DNA of 64,000 nucleotides from an uncultured Lachnospiraceae bacterium (lineage in GTDB: Bacteria; Bacillota; Clostridia; Lachnospirales; Lachnospiraceae): positions 1-64,000 of the forward strand of contig CAJTSD010000005.1 in assembly GCA_910578795.1 (NCBI GenBank). The letters are read 5' to 3'. Under the pieces are notes generated by a model. That model was not told where the DNA came from. It did no database searches and worked only from the letters and a program-made list of their open reading frames with translations. Of this stretch, positions 48,711-58,067 are shown piece by piece. Positions within the stretch are counted from its first letter, which is position 1. Every line of letters starts with the position of its first letter. Made by a program: the position numbers and the translations under genes.

Positions 48711-49367
48711 ATGAGAAAACAAAATAAGGGAACAGGAACTCTAAGGGCGTTTACGACAGCAGGCGTTTTTATGCTTGCGCTTTTTATGCCCGTGCTTTTG
48801 TGCGGCTGCGCGGATACTTCACAGGATGATGCGCTGCTGATTGACATGAATGGCGAAACGCAAGTGCAGCAGACCAGTATAGAATCGGAGGATATGGCGC
48901 AAACGCTGCCTTCTGGTGAGGAAATCCGTTCGATTTATGTGTATGTCTGCGGTGCGGTGAACAACCCTGATGTATATCAGGTAAACGAGGGCAGCAGGCT
49001 TTTTGAGCTGATTGAACTGGCAGGCGGCTTTACATCTGAGGCGGATGAGGCAGGCTTAAACCTTGCAAGGAGTGTTGCGGACGGGGAGCAGATTCGGGTA
49101 TTTACGAAGGAGGAAACCGCACAAAATATGACACTTGTGTCAGAAAATGCGGTAGTGCAGTCGGCGCAGGAAGGAGGGCTTGTCAATATCAATACGGCGT
49201 CAATTGCCGAGCTTACAAGTGTTACGGGGATTGGGGAAAGCCGTGCGCAGGCGATTATTGATTACCGTGAGAAAAATGGCGGATTTCGTTCCGTTGAGGA
49301 GATTAAAAAGGTTGATGGTATCAAGGACGGACTGTTTTCCAAAATAAAAGAATATATTACAATATAA
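48711..49367 (+). CDS. comEA: ComEA-type DNA-binding lipoprotein (SLBB + helix-hairpin-helix)
   Basis: 218 residues. The signal ends FMPVLLCGC (lipobox L-C-G-C). A SLBB domain follows (SIYVYVCGAVNNPDVYQVNE), then a linker, then the tandem helix-hairpin-helix VNINTASIAELTSVTGIGES and DYREKNGGFRSVEEIKKVDG. ComEA captures double-stranded DNA at the cell surface and hands it to the ComEC pore encoded four genes downstream. Most ComEA proteins have a membrane helix; a lipoprotein form is a variation. AAAGGAGC is 11 bases before ATG 48711. Confidence 0.9.
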   Translation: MRKQNKGTGTLRAFTTAGVFMLALFMPVLLCGCADTSQDDALLIDMNGETQVQQTSIESEDMAQTLPSGEEIRSIYVYVCGAVNNPDVYQVNEGSRLFELIELAGGFTSEADEAGLNLARSVADGEQIRVFTKEETAQNMTLVSENAVVQSAQEGGLVNINTASIAELTSVTGIGESRAQAIIDYREKNGGFRSVEEIKKVDGIKDGLFSKIKEYITI

Positions 49368-49419
49368 AAATGACACATATGTCATAAATTGAGGTATCAG
49401 AAAGGCATGGTTATGAAAA

Positions 49420-50106
49420 ATGGCGAAAAAAATTTTGGTGGTTGATGATGAAAAGCTCATTGTAAAAGGGATACGGTTTAGCCTTGAGCAGGATGATATG
49501 GAGGTTGACTGTGCATATGACGGCGAGGAGGCACTCGAAAAGGTGCATGCCAATAAGTATGATATTGTCCTCTTGGACATTATGCTGCCAAAGCTCAGCG
49601 GTCTTGAGGTATGCCAGCAGATTCGGGAATTTTCCAGTGTGCCGGTGATTATGCTCACGGCAAAGGGCGACGATATGGACAAAATCCTTGGACTGGAATA
49701 CGGAGCGGACGATTATATCACCAAGCCATTTAATATCCTTGAGGTGAAAGCAAGAATCAAGGCAATCATGCGCAGGACCGCAGGCAAATCCGAGCCTGAG
49801 AAAAAGACGCAGGTGATAGAGGCAGGGGATTTAAAGCTTGACTGCGAAGGAAGGCGGCTTTACATAGCAGGCAAGGAGGTTAATCTGACGGCAAAGGAGT
49901 TTGACGTGTTAGAGCTGTTGGTTTTAAATCCGAATAAGGTGTATAGCCGTGAAAATCTGTTAAAGCTTGTGTGGGGAGCGGATTATCCCGGTGACGTGCG
50001 CACAGTTGACGTGCATATCAGACGGCTGCGGGAGAAGGTGGAGTCAAATCCGAGCGAGCCAAAATATGTGCACACAAAATGGGGCGTGGGATATTATTAT
50101 AAATAG
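49420..50106 (+). CDS. OmpR/PhoB family response regulator
   Basis: 228 residues. Receiver domain: KKILVVDDEKLIVKGI, phosphorylated D53 in IVLLDIMLPK, the Thr in VIMLTAK and Lys in YITKPF. The C-terminal winged helix has LTAKEFDVLELLVLNP and VDVHIRRLREKVE. It is the partner of the kinase gene 14 bases downstream. The set resembles WalR-like regulators of the cell wall, but being placed between comEA and comEC suggests it may report on surface or DNA-uptake state. Confidence 0.94.
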   Translation: MAKKILVVDDEKLIVKGIRFSLEQDDMEVDCAYDGEEALEKVHANKYDIVLLDIMLPKLSGLEVCQQIREFSSVPVIMLTAKGDDMDKILGLEYGADDYITKPFNILEVKARIKAIMRRTAGKSEPEKKTQVIEAGDLKLDCEGRRLYIAGKEVNLTAKEFDVLELLVLNPNKVYSRENLLKLVWGADYPGDVRTVDVHIRRLREKVESNPSEPKYVHTKWGVGYYYK

Positions 50107-50120
50107 GAGAACAGAAAAGA

Positions 50121-51557
50121 GTGGGAAAGGCAAAGCTTTTCAAAATTTTTAAAAGCCTGAAAACAAGGATTTTCTGCCTTGTGATACTGGCGGGAATCAT
50201 TCCGTGCATCATTCTCCATATTGGCATTTTGGAGCGGTATATGGATAATGCCGTGTCGGTGCGCACAAATGAGGTACAGACGCAGGTTAAGATTATTGCG
50301 GATCATCTGCTTACTTACAACTATCTGTTTGACAATACAAACGAGGTAGTCAACGCGGAGCTGTCGCAGATTTCCAACCTCTATGACGGGCGTGTTTTGG
50401 TCATTGACAGTAATTTAAAGATTATCAAGGACACGTATGCGGTCAGTGAGGGAAAGACAATTATTTCAGAGAACATAGTGAAATGCTTTAAGGATGGTGT
50501 ATCAGCCAACCATCTTGAGGGGAAAAAGTATATTGAGATTATTGTGCCGATTGAGGAAAAGCTTGTGGAAGGCTCATCACGGATTGTCGGCGTCATGCTG
50601 ACAAGTGTGTCAACGGACAGTATTATCAACAGTTATGAGTACATAAAAAGCAGGGCATTCCTGTTGGAGATGTGCGCGCTTGTGGTTGTGTTTGGAATGG
50701 CGTATTTTTTGAGCCGGAAGCTCTTAAAGCCGTTTGAGCGGATTACGGAAGCGATTAATGAAGTCAAAAACGGTTTTACGGACGAGGAGATTAATGTACG
50801 TGATTATACCGAGACGGAGCGCATTGGCGACGCGTTTAATCAGATGCTTGGCAGAATGAAGGTTTTAGACGATTCGAGGCAGGAATTTGTGTCTAATGTC
50901 TCGCATGAGTTAAAGACACCGCTTGCGTCAATGAAGGTACTTGCCGATTCGCTGCTTACGCAGGAAAACGTGCCTGCCGAGCTGTATCGGGAGTTTATGA
51001 CAGATATTGCAACAGAGATTGACCGTGAAAATAAAATTATTACGGATCTTTTGTCGCTTGTCAAAATGACAAGGACTTCTGAGGACATGAATGTGGAGTC
51101 GATGGACATCAATGCCATACTGGAGCTTTTGTTAAAACGCCTCGGACCGATTGCGGCGCGCGCGGGTGTCAAAATTATTTTTGAGAGCAGAAGACCCGTG
51201 AGCGCGGATGTTGATGAGGTGAAACTGACGTTAGCATTGTCAAACCTTGTGGAAAACGCGATTAAGTACAATATCGAAGAGGGCTGGGTAAAGGTGGTGC
51301 TTGATGCGGATCATCAGTATTTTACGGTAGAGGTATCGGATTCGGGTATCGGTATTCCGCAGGAGTCCATTGAGCATATTTATGAGCGCTTTTACCGTGT
51401 TGATAAATCGCATTCCAAGGAAATCGGCGGTACGGGACTTGGACTTGCCATTACGAGAAGCGCGGTGTTGATGCATCGGGGTTCCATTAATGTGAGCAGT
51501 GTAGAGGGTGTTGGTACGGTATTTACGGTGAAGATACCGCTTACCTACATTGTATAA
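50121..51557 (+). CDS. Sensor histidine kinase
   Basis: 478 residues. Two membrane helices (IFCLVILAGIIPCIILHIGI near residue 18 and LLEMCALVVVFGMAYFL near 185) enclose an extracellular sensor of about 150 residues. HAMP, then HisKA with H262 in NVSHELKTPLASM, and HATPase with NALVENAIKYN-like N box (SNLVENAIKYN), DSGIGIPQE and GGTGLGLAI. Start GTG 50121. Pairs with the preceding regulator. The stimulus is not known. Confidence 0.94.
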   Translation: MGKAKLFKIFKSLKTRIFCLVILAGIIPCIILHIGILERYMDNAVSVRTNEVQTQVKIIADHLLTYNYLFDNTNEVVNAELSQISNLYDGRVLVIDSNLKIIKDTYAVSEGKTIISENIVKCFKDGVSANHLEGKKYIEIIVPIEEKLVEGSSRIVGVMLTSVSTDSIINSYEYIKSRAFLLEMCALVVVFGMAYFLSRKLLKPFERITEAINEVKNGFTDEEINVRDYTETERIGDAFNQMLGRMKVLDDSRQEFVSNVSHELKTPLASMKVLADSLLTQENVPAELYREFMTDIATEIDRENKIITDLLSLVKMTRTSEDMNVESMDINAILELLLKRLGPIAARAGVKIIFESRRPVSADVDEVKLTLALSNLVENAIKYNIEEGWVKVVLDADHQYFTVEVSDSGIGIPQESIEHIYERFYRVDKSHSKEIGGTGLGLAITRSAVLMHRGSINVSSVEGVGTVFTVKIPLTYIV

Positions 51558-51615
51558 CGGACAAAATGCCAAGACAAAGCGGGATTAGGGCGCATAAAAT
51601 GGAGGCAGGTAATTA

Positions 51616-52551
51616 GTGAATAAGAAGGTTTGGGTTCGGGCGGCAGTGTTGTGCATTCTGATTTTCTTGGCCGTATGTTTTACGGGCTGTGGGAAAAATA
51701 AGGAGCATGGAACGGCCGTCGATATCTCATATATCAATAAAAATGAGACAAAGCTGGTAAAGGAAAAGCATTATCTTGAAAGTACGGATACAAAGGAGAA
51801 GATTGTGGAGGTATTAACGCTTCTTTGTACAATGCCGGACAATAAGGAGCTGCGCGCAACGCTGACGACTGGAATTAATGTTGTCACTTATGCGCTTGAC
51901 GGGGATCAGGTGACGGTTTCCCTGAGTGAGAAGTACAGGGATATTCCGCGTACAACAGAGGTGCTTACAAGGGCGGCGATTGTCAGAAGTCTTACCGCAA
52001 TTGAGGGGGTGAGCTGTGTCATGCTGACTGTAAACGGCGAGCCGCTTACGGATAGTTCAGGGAATGTTGTTGGTGTTATGACAGCGGATATGTTTGTAGA
52101 CAATGCGGGTACGAAGATTGAGGAGGAGGATACGAAGGTGACCTTGCGTCTTTATTTTGCAAATGAGGAGGGTGACGGTCTGATTGCCGTAAACAGGGAG
52201 CTTTCCCACAATGCGGACATTTCGAACGTGTCAATGGAAAAGGTGGTTTTGGAGCAGCTTATCAAAGGACCGGCAAGCGACGAGACGTATCCGACAATTA
52301 ATCCGGCAACAAAAGTTATCAGCGTGACGGTGCAGGATGGCGTGTGCTATATTAACTTTGACAGTGCGTTTGAAACGGCGATTAATAATGTGACGACAGA
52401 TGTCACGATTTATTCGATTGTAAACTCTCTTTCAGAGCTAAGTAATGTCAATAAGGTGCAGTTTTCAATTGACGGTGACAGTGATAACCGCTTTCGTGAT
52501 AAATATGATTTTTCAACGGTATTTGAACGCAATCTGTCGCTGGCGGATTAA
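51616..52551 (+). CDS. GerMN-domain lipoprotein
   Basis: 311 residues. Signal ends LAVCFTGC (lipobox F-T-G-C). Two GerM-type domains follow: one from about 45 (EVLTLLCTMPDNKELRATL, then VVTYALDGDQVTVSLSEKY) and one from about 180 (VTLRLYFANEEGDGLIAVNR, then VQDGVCYINFDSAFETAINN). GerMN domains occur in spore germination protein GerM and in lipoproteins next to wall-sensing kinases (as LpqB in Actinobacteria), where they adjust the sensor. The position right after a kinase fits such an accessory. Start GTG 51616. Confidence 0.88.
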   Translation: MNKKVWVRAAVLCILIFLAVCFTGCGKNKEHGTAVDISYINKNETKLVKEKHYLESTDTKEKIVEVLTLLCTMPDNKELRATLTTGINVVTYALDGDQVTVSLSEKYRDIPRTTEVLTRAAIVRSLTAIEGVSCVMLTVNGEPLTDSSGNVVGVMTADMFVDNAGTKIEEEDTKVTLRLYFANEEGDGLIAVNRELSHNADISNVSMEKVVLEQLIKGPASDETYPTINPATKVISVTVQDGVCYINFDSAFETAINNVTTDVTIYSIVNSLSELSNVNKVQFSIDGDSDNRFRDKYDFSTVFERNLSLAD

Positions 52552-52595
52552 AGTAAAATGAGATAAAAATATAAAAACGGAGGGATAGCAAACTG

Positions 52596-54914
52596 ATGAA
52601 AAGACCGCTTTGCTGTGTATGTCTGGCATTTGTGGCGGCTGTGTTCGTGTACCTTTGTTCGGGGCTGCTGCCTGCACCGCCTGTCGGCGAGGCGCAGGGC
52701 AGCAGGCTTACGATTACGGGGGAGCTATATAACAAGGAATATAAAAAGGACAGTCTGATACTTTATCTAAAACATATCAAAAAAATAAATGTCAATCAAT
52801 TTTCCAACGAGACACAAACAACAAAATACGATTATGACACTTGTGTCATGTGTTATATGGATAGTGATATGGTTCTTAGCGATAAGGACGTGAAGCTTGG
52901 CACGCGGCTTGCCGTAGAGGGGGAGGTTTCTTTGTTTCCTTCGGCAAACAATCCGGGAGAGTTTGATGCAGCTGCCTATTACCGCACGCTTGGAATTTCA
53001 TTTCGCCTTTTTGATGCGAGAGTACTTGCAAAAGGTGTTTCGTATAATGTGTATCATGAAAATCTGTACAGACTTCGGAGCTATCTTGAAGGAGTATATG
53101 ATTTCGTGCTTTCCGAGAAGGATGCGGCGGTATTAAAGGCAATGGTGCTTGGAGAAAAGTCGGACCTTGATGCAGAGAGCAGATTATTGTTTCAAAGAAG
53201 CGGTATATCCCATATTTTGGCAATATCGGGGCTGCATATCTCATTAATCGGAATGCTGGTTTATGGTGTATTTAATAAAATAAATGTTCCGCGGATACCT
53301 TCTGCCGTTTTCTGCATTGCATTGATGACAGCTTATGGTGATATGATTGGAATGTCAGGTTCTGCGTACCGCGCGATCTTTATGTTTGGAATGAAGCTTT
53401 TAGCAGATATGCTGCGCCGCACCTATGATATGCTGACGGCGCTGTTTTTGGCAGCAGTGCTGCTGGTGGCGCAGCAGCCCCTTTATCTGCGTCAGCCGGG
53501 ATTTTTGCTTTCTTTTGGGGCAGTGCTTGGAATCAGTATGTTTTCAGAAATGGTTTGTCCGGATTTGGAACGTATCAAGAGCAGGATTTTTCGTAAAATA
53601 TCCGCGGCAATTAGTGGAAGCCTCAGTATTTTTCTTATACATTTCCCGATTATTCTGTGTTCTTATTATGAATTTCCAGTGTATTCTTTTTTATTGAATT
53701 TAATTGTTATTCCTGCAATGAGTGTAGTGCTGGTGATGGGGCTTGTATGTCTTGTATGCGGCAGTCTTGGCGGCATATTTTTAGGAATGGCAAAACTGGC
53801 AGGGTTGGTTTGCCATGCGCTTTTGGCAGTCTTTGAAACTGCGGGTAAAATTTCGCTAAAGCTTCCGTTTGCGCAGTGGATTGTGGGCAGACCGGACAAT
53901 TGGAAAATTGCGGTTTTTTATATGGCGGTGCTGTCACTTTATTTTTTGTATCTTTATGCGGAAAAGGTGTCTAAATCCCGACGCTGTTCGGTGCTTAACA
54001 TAAAAATCAGACTGCCATACTGGTACCGGATGGCATGTATTCTTTTGGCAGTCAGTTTTTTAAGCGTGCGCGGAATTTATGACACACGTGTCATTTTTTT
54101 GGATGTGGGACAGGGGGATGCAATTTGGGTGGAGAGTATGAGCGGAAAGCATTATTTAATTGATGCAGGAAGCACTTCAAAAAGTCAGATTGGACAGTAT
54201 ACCTTGCTGCCGTTTTTCAAATATATGGGAACTACAGGCATTGATGCGGTGTTTCTGACGCACCTGGACGAAGACCATATTTCGGGTGTACGAGAGCTTT
54301 TGGAGGAATATGACAGACATGGCAAAGCGTCGGGAGTAAGGATTGACAGAATTATCATAGCGCAGGCAGTAATAAAGGATGCATCTTATCAAAAGCTTAA
54401 GGAGCTCTGTGAGGAGAAGGGGATAGCGCTTTTGTACGCAAAAGCAGGTGACGTGATCGGTGACAAAACGCTTTCTTTTGAGGTGCTGCATCCCGATGAA
54501 GAATATGTGCCAGAATCCCGCAATGCCTATTCGCTTGTGCTTAAGCTTACCGTAGACGACAAGAGAAGACCGTTCCATGCAATCCTTACAGGTGATGTGG
54601 AAGCGGACGGAGAGGCAAGGGTTGTGGAATATTTAAGGGAACATAGGGAGGCTGGGCAGATTGATTTGTATAAAGCGGCACACCACGGTTCAAAATATTC
54701 CAATACATGGGAGCTTTTGGAGCTGTTAAGACCGACGGTCGCCGTGATTTCCTGCGGGGAAAACAACCGGTACGGGCACCCGCATGTGGAGGCGGTTGCA
54801 CAGCTTGAGCGGGCAGGGAGCAAAATAGCGGTGACAAAGGACACCGGGGCAGTGATGATACGCATACGAAATGGCAGGTGGCGCGTGGAGTATGGCAGAA
54901 GAAGGGTACCATAA
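52596..54914 (+). CDS. comEC: ComEC/Rec2 DNA-uptake channel protein
   Basis: 772 residues. N-terminal OB-like DUF4131 part (TITGELYNKEYKKDSLILYL), then the Competence membrane domain with ISGLHISLIGMLVYGVF and about ten helices, then the C-terminal metallo-beta-lactamase-like domain with LDVGQGDAIWVES, FLTHLDEDHISGVRELLE (HxDxDH), LTGDVEAD and AAHHGSKYS. ComEC moves single-stranded DNA through the membrane, and the C-terminal domain is thought to degrade the other strand. All metal ligands look intact. Found with comEA; comEB/comFA are not in view. Confidence 0.95.
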   Translation: MKRPLCCVCLAFVAAVFVYLCSGLLPAPPVGEAQGSRLTITGELYNKEYKKDSLILYLKHIKKINVNQFSNETQTTKYDYDTCVMCYMDSDMVLSDKDVKLGTRLAVEGEVSLFPSANNPGEFDAAAYYRTLGISFRLFDARVLAKGVSYNVYHENLYRLRSYLEGVYDFVLSEKDAAVLKAMVLGEKSDLDAESRLLFQRSGISHILAISGLHISLIGMLVYGVFNKINVPRIPSAVFCIALMTAYGDMIGMSGSAYRAIFMFGMKLLADMLRRTYDMLTALFLAAVLLVAQQPLYLRQPGFLLSFGAVLGISMFSEMVCPDLERIKSRIFRKISAAISGSLSIFLIHFPIILCSYYEFPVYSFLLNLIVIPAMSVVLVMGLVCLVCGSLGGIFLGMAKLAGLVCHALLAVFETAGKISLKLPFAQWIVGRPDNWKIAVFYMAVLSLYFLYLYAEKVSKSRRCSVLNIKIRLPYWYRMACILLAVSFLSVRGIYDTRVIFLDVGQGDAIWVESMSGKHYLIDAGSTSKSQIGQYTLLPFFKYMGTTGIDAVFLTHLDEDHISGVRELLEEYDRHGKASGVRIDRIIIAQAVIKDASYQKLKELCEEKGIALLYAKAGDVIGDKTLSFEVLHPDEEYVPESRNAYSLVLKLTVDDKRRPFHAILTGDVEADGEARVVEYLREHREAGQIDLYKAAHHGSKYSNTWELLELLRPTVAVISCGENNRYGHPHVEAVAQLERAGSKIAVTKDTGAVMIRIRNGRWRVEYGRRRVP

Positions 54915-54989
54915 AGTGAAAAAATGTGATACAATACGAATATCAGTGAAAAATAAATTCGCAGACTGTGGCAGGAATGGAGAATTATT

Positions 54990-55976
54990 ATGAAGCGTAT
55001 CGTACAGGACATCAGGAGCGGGCAGTTTTGCAATGTTTACCTGCTTTACGGAGAGGAAGCTTATCTGCGGCGGCAGTATCGTGATAATTTAAGGAAAGCG
55101 CTTGTTTCTGAGGATGACACGATGAACTGCACTGTTTATTCGGGCAAGGATTTCAATGTGAATGAGATGATTGACATGGTTGGTACAATGCCGTTTTTTG
55201 CCGAACGCCGTTTAATTATCGTGGAGAACAGCGGTCTTTTGAAAGCGGCGGCAAACGACAGGCTGCTGGAGCTTTTAAAAAATATGCCGGAAACTTCGTA
55301 TTTGCTGTTTGTGGAGGAAGAGGTTGACAAGCGCGGGAAATTGTACAAGGCTGTGACAGCAAGGGGCTATGCCGCGCTCTGCGAGGTGCAGGACGAAGCG
55401 ACGCTTAAAAAGTGGATTTTGGGACTGTTCAAAAAAGAGAACAAAATGATAACGGCAGATGCACTGGGTCTTTTGCTTGATAAGACGGGGGCAAACATGG
55501 AAAACATCAGAAGAGAGGTTGAAAAGCTGGTCTGCTATAAGTATTATGATGAGGGCATAACGGCAAAAGACGTTGAGGAAATTTGTACGGTGCAGATACA
55601 AAACAGGATTTTCGAGATGGTGGAGGCTGTGGCGGCAAAAAACCAAAAGGCGGCGCTTTCCCTGTATTACGACCTGCTTGCGTTAAAAGAGGCGCCAATG
55701 AAGATTTTGGCGCTGATTGCAAGACAGTTTCATATGCTCCTTCAGGTAAAAGAAATGAAACAAAAAGGCTATCCCGAAAACGAGATTGCGCAAAAGACTG
55801 GATTAAATGCGTATTTTCTGAAAAAGAAATACATTCCGCAGGCGGCGCAGTTTAAGCTGCATAAGCTTGAGGCGGCGCTTCGGGAGTGCGTGGAGGCAGA
55901 GGAGCGTGTAAAAACCGGAAAAATGTCCGATACATTGAGTGTGGAATTGATTATCGTGGGATTGAGTGCAAAATAA
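54990..55976 (+). CDS. holA: DNA polymerase III subunit delta
   Basis: 328 residues. The N-terminal AAA-like domain opens NVYLLYGEEAYLRRQYRDNL, has IVENSGLL and YLLFVEEEVDKRGKLYKAV, and the C-terminal collar domain contains ALKEAPMKILALIARQFHML and RECVEAEERVKTGKMSDTLS. HolA opens the sliding clamp within the clamp loader. Its location directly after comEC is common in Firmicutes. GGAGAATT precedes the ATG. Confidence 0.95.
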   Translation: MKRIVQDIRSGQFCNVYLLYGEEAYLRRQYRDNLRKALVSEDDTMNCTVYSGKDFNVNEMIDMVGTMPFFAERRLIIVENSGLLKAAANDRLLELLKNMPETSYLLFVEEEVDKRGKLYKAVTARGYAALCEVQDEATLKKWILGLFKKENKMITADALGLLLDKTGANMENIRREVEKLVCYKYYDEGITAKDVEEICTVQIQNRIFEMVEAVAAKNQKAALSLYYDLLALKEAPMKILALIARQFHMLLQVKEMKQKGYPENEIAQKTGLNAYFLKKKYIPQAAQFKLHKLEAALRECVEAEERVKTGKMSDTLSVELIIVGLSAK

Positions 55977-55988
55977 GGGGGTGACGAT

Positions 55989-56162
55989 GTGATACCGAAG
56001 GACGCGGCGATGTTATTAAGCTTTATGAATCTAAAGCTTAGGGATTTTTATCCGGATCTTGATGCATTCTGTGAAGATACGGGGGAGGACAGAACAGATA
56101 TTGAGGAGCGGCTTGCACAGATTGATTATCATTACGACAAAGAAAAAAACCAGTTTGTATAA
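55989..56162 (+). CDS. DUF4250 family small protein, 57 aa
   Basis: GTG 55989 to TAA 56162, 12 bases after holA, with AGGGGGTGA before it. The product reads PKDAAMLLSFMNLKLRDFYP, then DLDAFCEDTGEDRTDIEERL and IDYHYDKEKNQFV, matching DUF4250, a small protein of Clostridia. Family features are the opening I-P-K-D and the Asp/Tyr-rich close. Function unknown. It is the last gene of the comEA-to-holA unit; terminator at 56195-56240. Confidence 0.85.
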   Translation: MIPKDAAMLLSFMNLKLRDFYPDLDAFCEDTGEDRTDIEERLAQIDYHYDKEKNQFV

Positions 56163-56194
56163 AATTTTAGGAAGAGTGATATTGGTAAAAAGTG

Positions 56195-56240
56195 CCAATT
56201 TGTCTGAGTTGTGTTTGCAATTTAGACAAATTGGTTTTTC
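56195..56240 (+). terminator. Terminator of the comEA-holA-DUF4250 unit
   Basis: CCAATTTGTCT (56195-56205) and AGACAAATTGG (56224-56234) form a perfect 11-bp stem, followed by TTTTTCTTTTTG. Confidence 0.85.
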
Positions 56241-56383
56241 TTTTTGTTTGTGCAAAATAATGAAGTCAGGGTGTGGTTTGGACAAAACACAAATATGTCA
56301 ATTTACATAAAAAAATGCAGTAATGAGGGGTTTATTATCAAAAATATACAATTAGAATGTCAAAAATTAGTTGTTTCGTCCTA

Positions 56384-56413
56384 TTGCCTGCTTGATAAAA
56401 GTTATGCTATAAA
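56384..56413 (+). promoter_or_regulatory. Promoter of the pectate lyase-like gene
   Basis: TTGCCT (56384-56389), 18-base spacer, TATAAA (56408-56413), about 113 bases before the start. The AT-rich leader that follows shows no clear hairpin. Confidence 0.5.
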
Positions 56414-56525
56414 ATAGTTGTTAGAAGTTAGCGTTAATTTTTAAAAACAAAATTTAAAAAATAAATTTGTAAAAAGTAACGCGACAAAACAAAGTTAATT
56501 TAAATCACAAGATGGAGGAAAAAAC

Positions 56526-58013
56526 GTGGAAACAAATTTGAAAAACAAATTCAGAAAGCTTTTAACAATTGCACTTGCAATCTGCATGGTGTTCGGTGTG
56601 ACACTGAATACAGGAATGTCTACGGTACAGGCAGCCGACTCCGTTTCATGGAATTTTAAAAACACGGAATTTAAAAACCTGGGTACAATTACTTCCAATG
56701 TAACCGTCAATGGACTTGGACTGATTGCAAACAGTACCAAAACAATGTCAGTTATTCCGGACAGTCAGATTCTTTCCGATATTACTTATACACATGCACT
56801 TGCGCTTGGCGGCAGCGGTTCACCAAGCTATCGTGCAGTAAAGGTTCCCGTAAGTGCGCAGGCAACAATCAAGGTTGTTTTAAGAAGCTCGGGAAGCACG
56901 GCAAGAATGCTTGTTGTAGCAGATGCGAACGGAAACCAGATTGGTACAATGAATGCAGACGTGGCAGCATCGCAGGCTTCTTATACCTATAAGGGTTCCG
57001 CAGGCTTTGTTTATCTTTTCTCATCAAACAGCGGTATTAACATTTATAAGATACAGGTTGATAACAGCGGCACATCGTCAGGAGAAACAACCACTCCGTC
57101 GGAAAATACGATTATCGTTAAGAATGGCGGCACAACACTTGCTCAAGCCGTTGCGAGTGCGAAGAGCGGTATGACAATCGTGATTGACGGTACGGTGAAG
57201 TCGGACAAGGTTGTGCTTCCTGCAGGGGTTCATATTTCTGGCAGGAATAATGCAACAATTGACTTTTCGCAGACGTCAGGCAGTTCAGGAAGAGGAATTA
57301 CAATCAAGGGGAACGGAAGTACCTTGGAGAATATCACTGTTAAAAATGCGTCTGACAACGGTATCTATATTACCGGTTCAAACAATACATTAAAGTATGT
57401 CGTATGCTGCTACAATCATGATGCGGGCTTCCAGGTATCTGACGGCGGCGCAAACAACAAGTTTTACAATTGTACGGCACATCATAACGCAGATGCTACA
57501 GGCGAGAATGCGGATGGTTTTGCAGTAAAGCTTCATTCCGGAGTTGGAAACTATTTTGAGAACTGTATCTCAGAGTATAACAGCGATGACGGATGGGATT
57601 GCTATGCGGCACATGGTGCGGTAACATTGATTAACTGTCAGGCAAACTACAATGGTTATTGTGACGGTATCTACGGAGACGGAAACGGCTTTAAGATGGG
57701 TGGTGTGGATAATAAGACACCCGGTGTGGCAGCGCATCTTGATCCCTTAAACCATTATCTTGAGGGTTGTGTTGCAAAGGGCAACTATGCGGCAGGCTTT
57801 GACAGAAACAATCAGAGCGGTGTTGTTACCATGAAAAACTGCACAGGTGATTCAAACAAGACATATAATTATAATTGGCCTCTGACAGGCACACCTTCCG
57901 CACTTGGCTATCAGGTTACGTTTGGGAAGGCAAAAATCCAAAGCTGTACTTCAAAGAACGGTAAAAACAATATTAAGGGAGCGGAACTTAGCGGTACATG
58001 TATCGGCTTCTAA
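56526..58013 (+). CDS. Secreted right-handed beta-helix protein, pectate lyase family 9-like
   Basis: 495 residues. A Sec signal peptide (LLTIALAICMVFGVTLNTGM, cleavage after VQA-A) is followed by a beta-sandwich part (40-175), then a parallel beta-helix. The segment HHNADATGENADGFAVKLHS, then SEYNSDDGWDCYAAHGAVTL and GDGNGFKMGGVDNKTPGVAA is the conserved core of PL9 pectate lyases, with the catalytic Lys probably in GFKMGG and the calcium aspartates in NSDDGWD. It would cut polygalacturonate outside the cell by beta-elimination. Start is GTG 56526 with GGAGG before it. Confidence 0.88.
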   Translation: METNLKNKFRKLLTIALAICMVFGVTLNTGMSTVQAADSVSWNFKNTEFKNLGTITSNVTVNGLGLIANSTKTMSVIPDSQILSDITYTHALALGGSGSPSYRAVKVPVSAQATIKVVLRSSGSTARMLVVADANGNQIGTMNADVAASQASYTYKGSAGFVYLFSSNSGINIYKIQVDNSGTSSGETTTPSENTIIVKNGGTTLAQAVASAKSGMTIVIDGTVKSDKVVLPAGVHISGRNNATIDFSQTSGSSGRGITIKGNGSTLENITVKNASDNGIYITGSNNTLKYVVCCYNHDAGFQVSDGGANNKFYNCTAHHNADATGENADGFAVKLHSGVGNYFENCISEYNSDDGWDCYAAHGAVTLINCQANYNGYCDGIYGDGNGFKMGGVDNKTPGVAAHLDPLNHYLEGCVAKGNYAAGFDRNNQSGVVTMKNCTGDSNKTYNYNWPLTGTPSALGYQVTFGKAKIQSCTSKNGKNNIKGAELSGTCIGF

Positions 58014-58034
58014 AGAAAGAAGAAATCAATAATA

Positions 58035-58067
58035 AAACGCAGGCTTGTCGTTGAGCCTGCGTTTTTT
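58035..58067. terminator. Bidirectional terminator
   Basis: AAACGCAGGCT (58035-58045) and AGCCTGCGTTT (58054-58064) with T on one side and A on the other; it ends both the pectate lyase-like gene and the convergent deacetylase gene, whose stop codon lies in its edge. Confidence 0.9.

Noticed and set aside
54177..55033. Minus-strand frames over comEC and its 3' end
   Set aside because: They are shadows of comEC; no start signals or domains.
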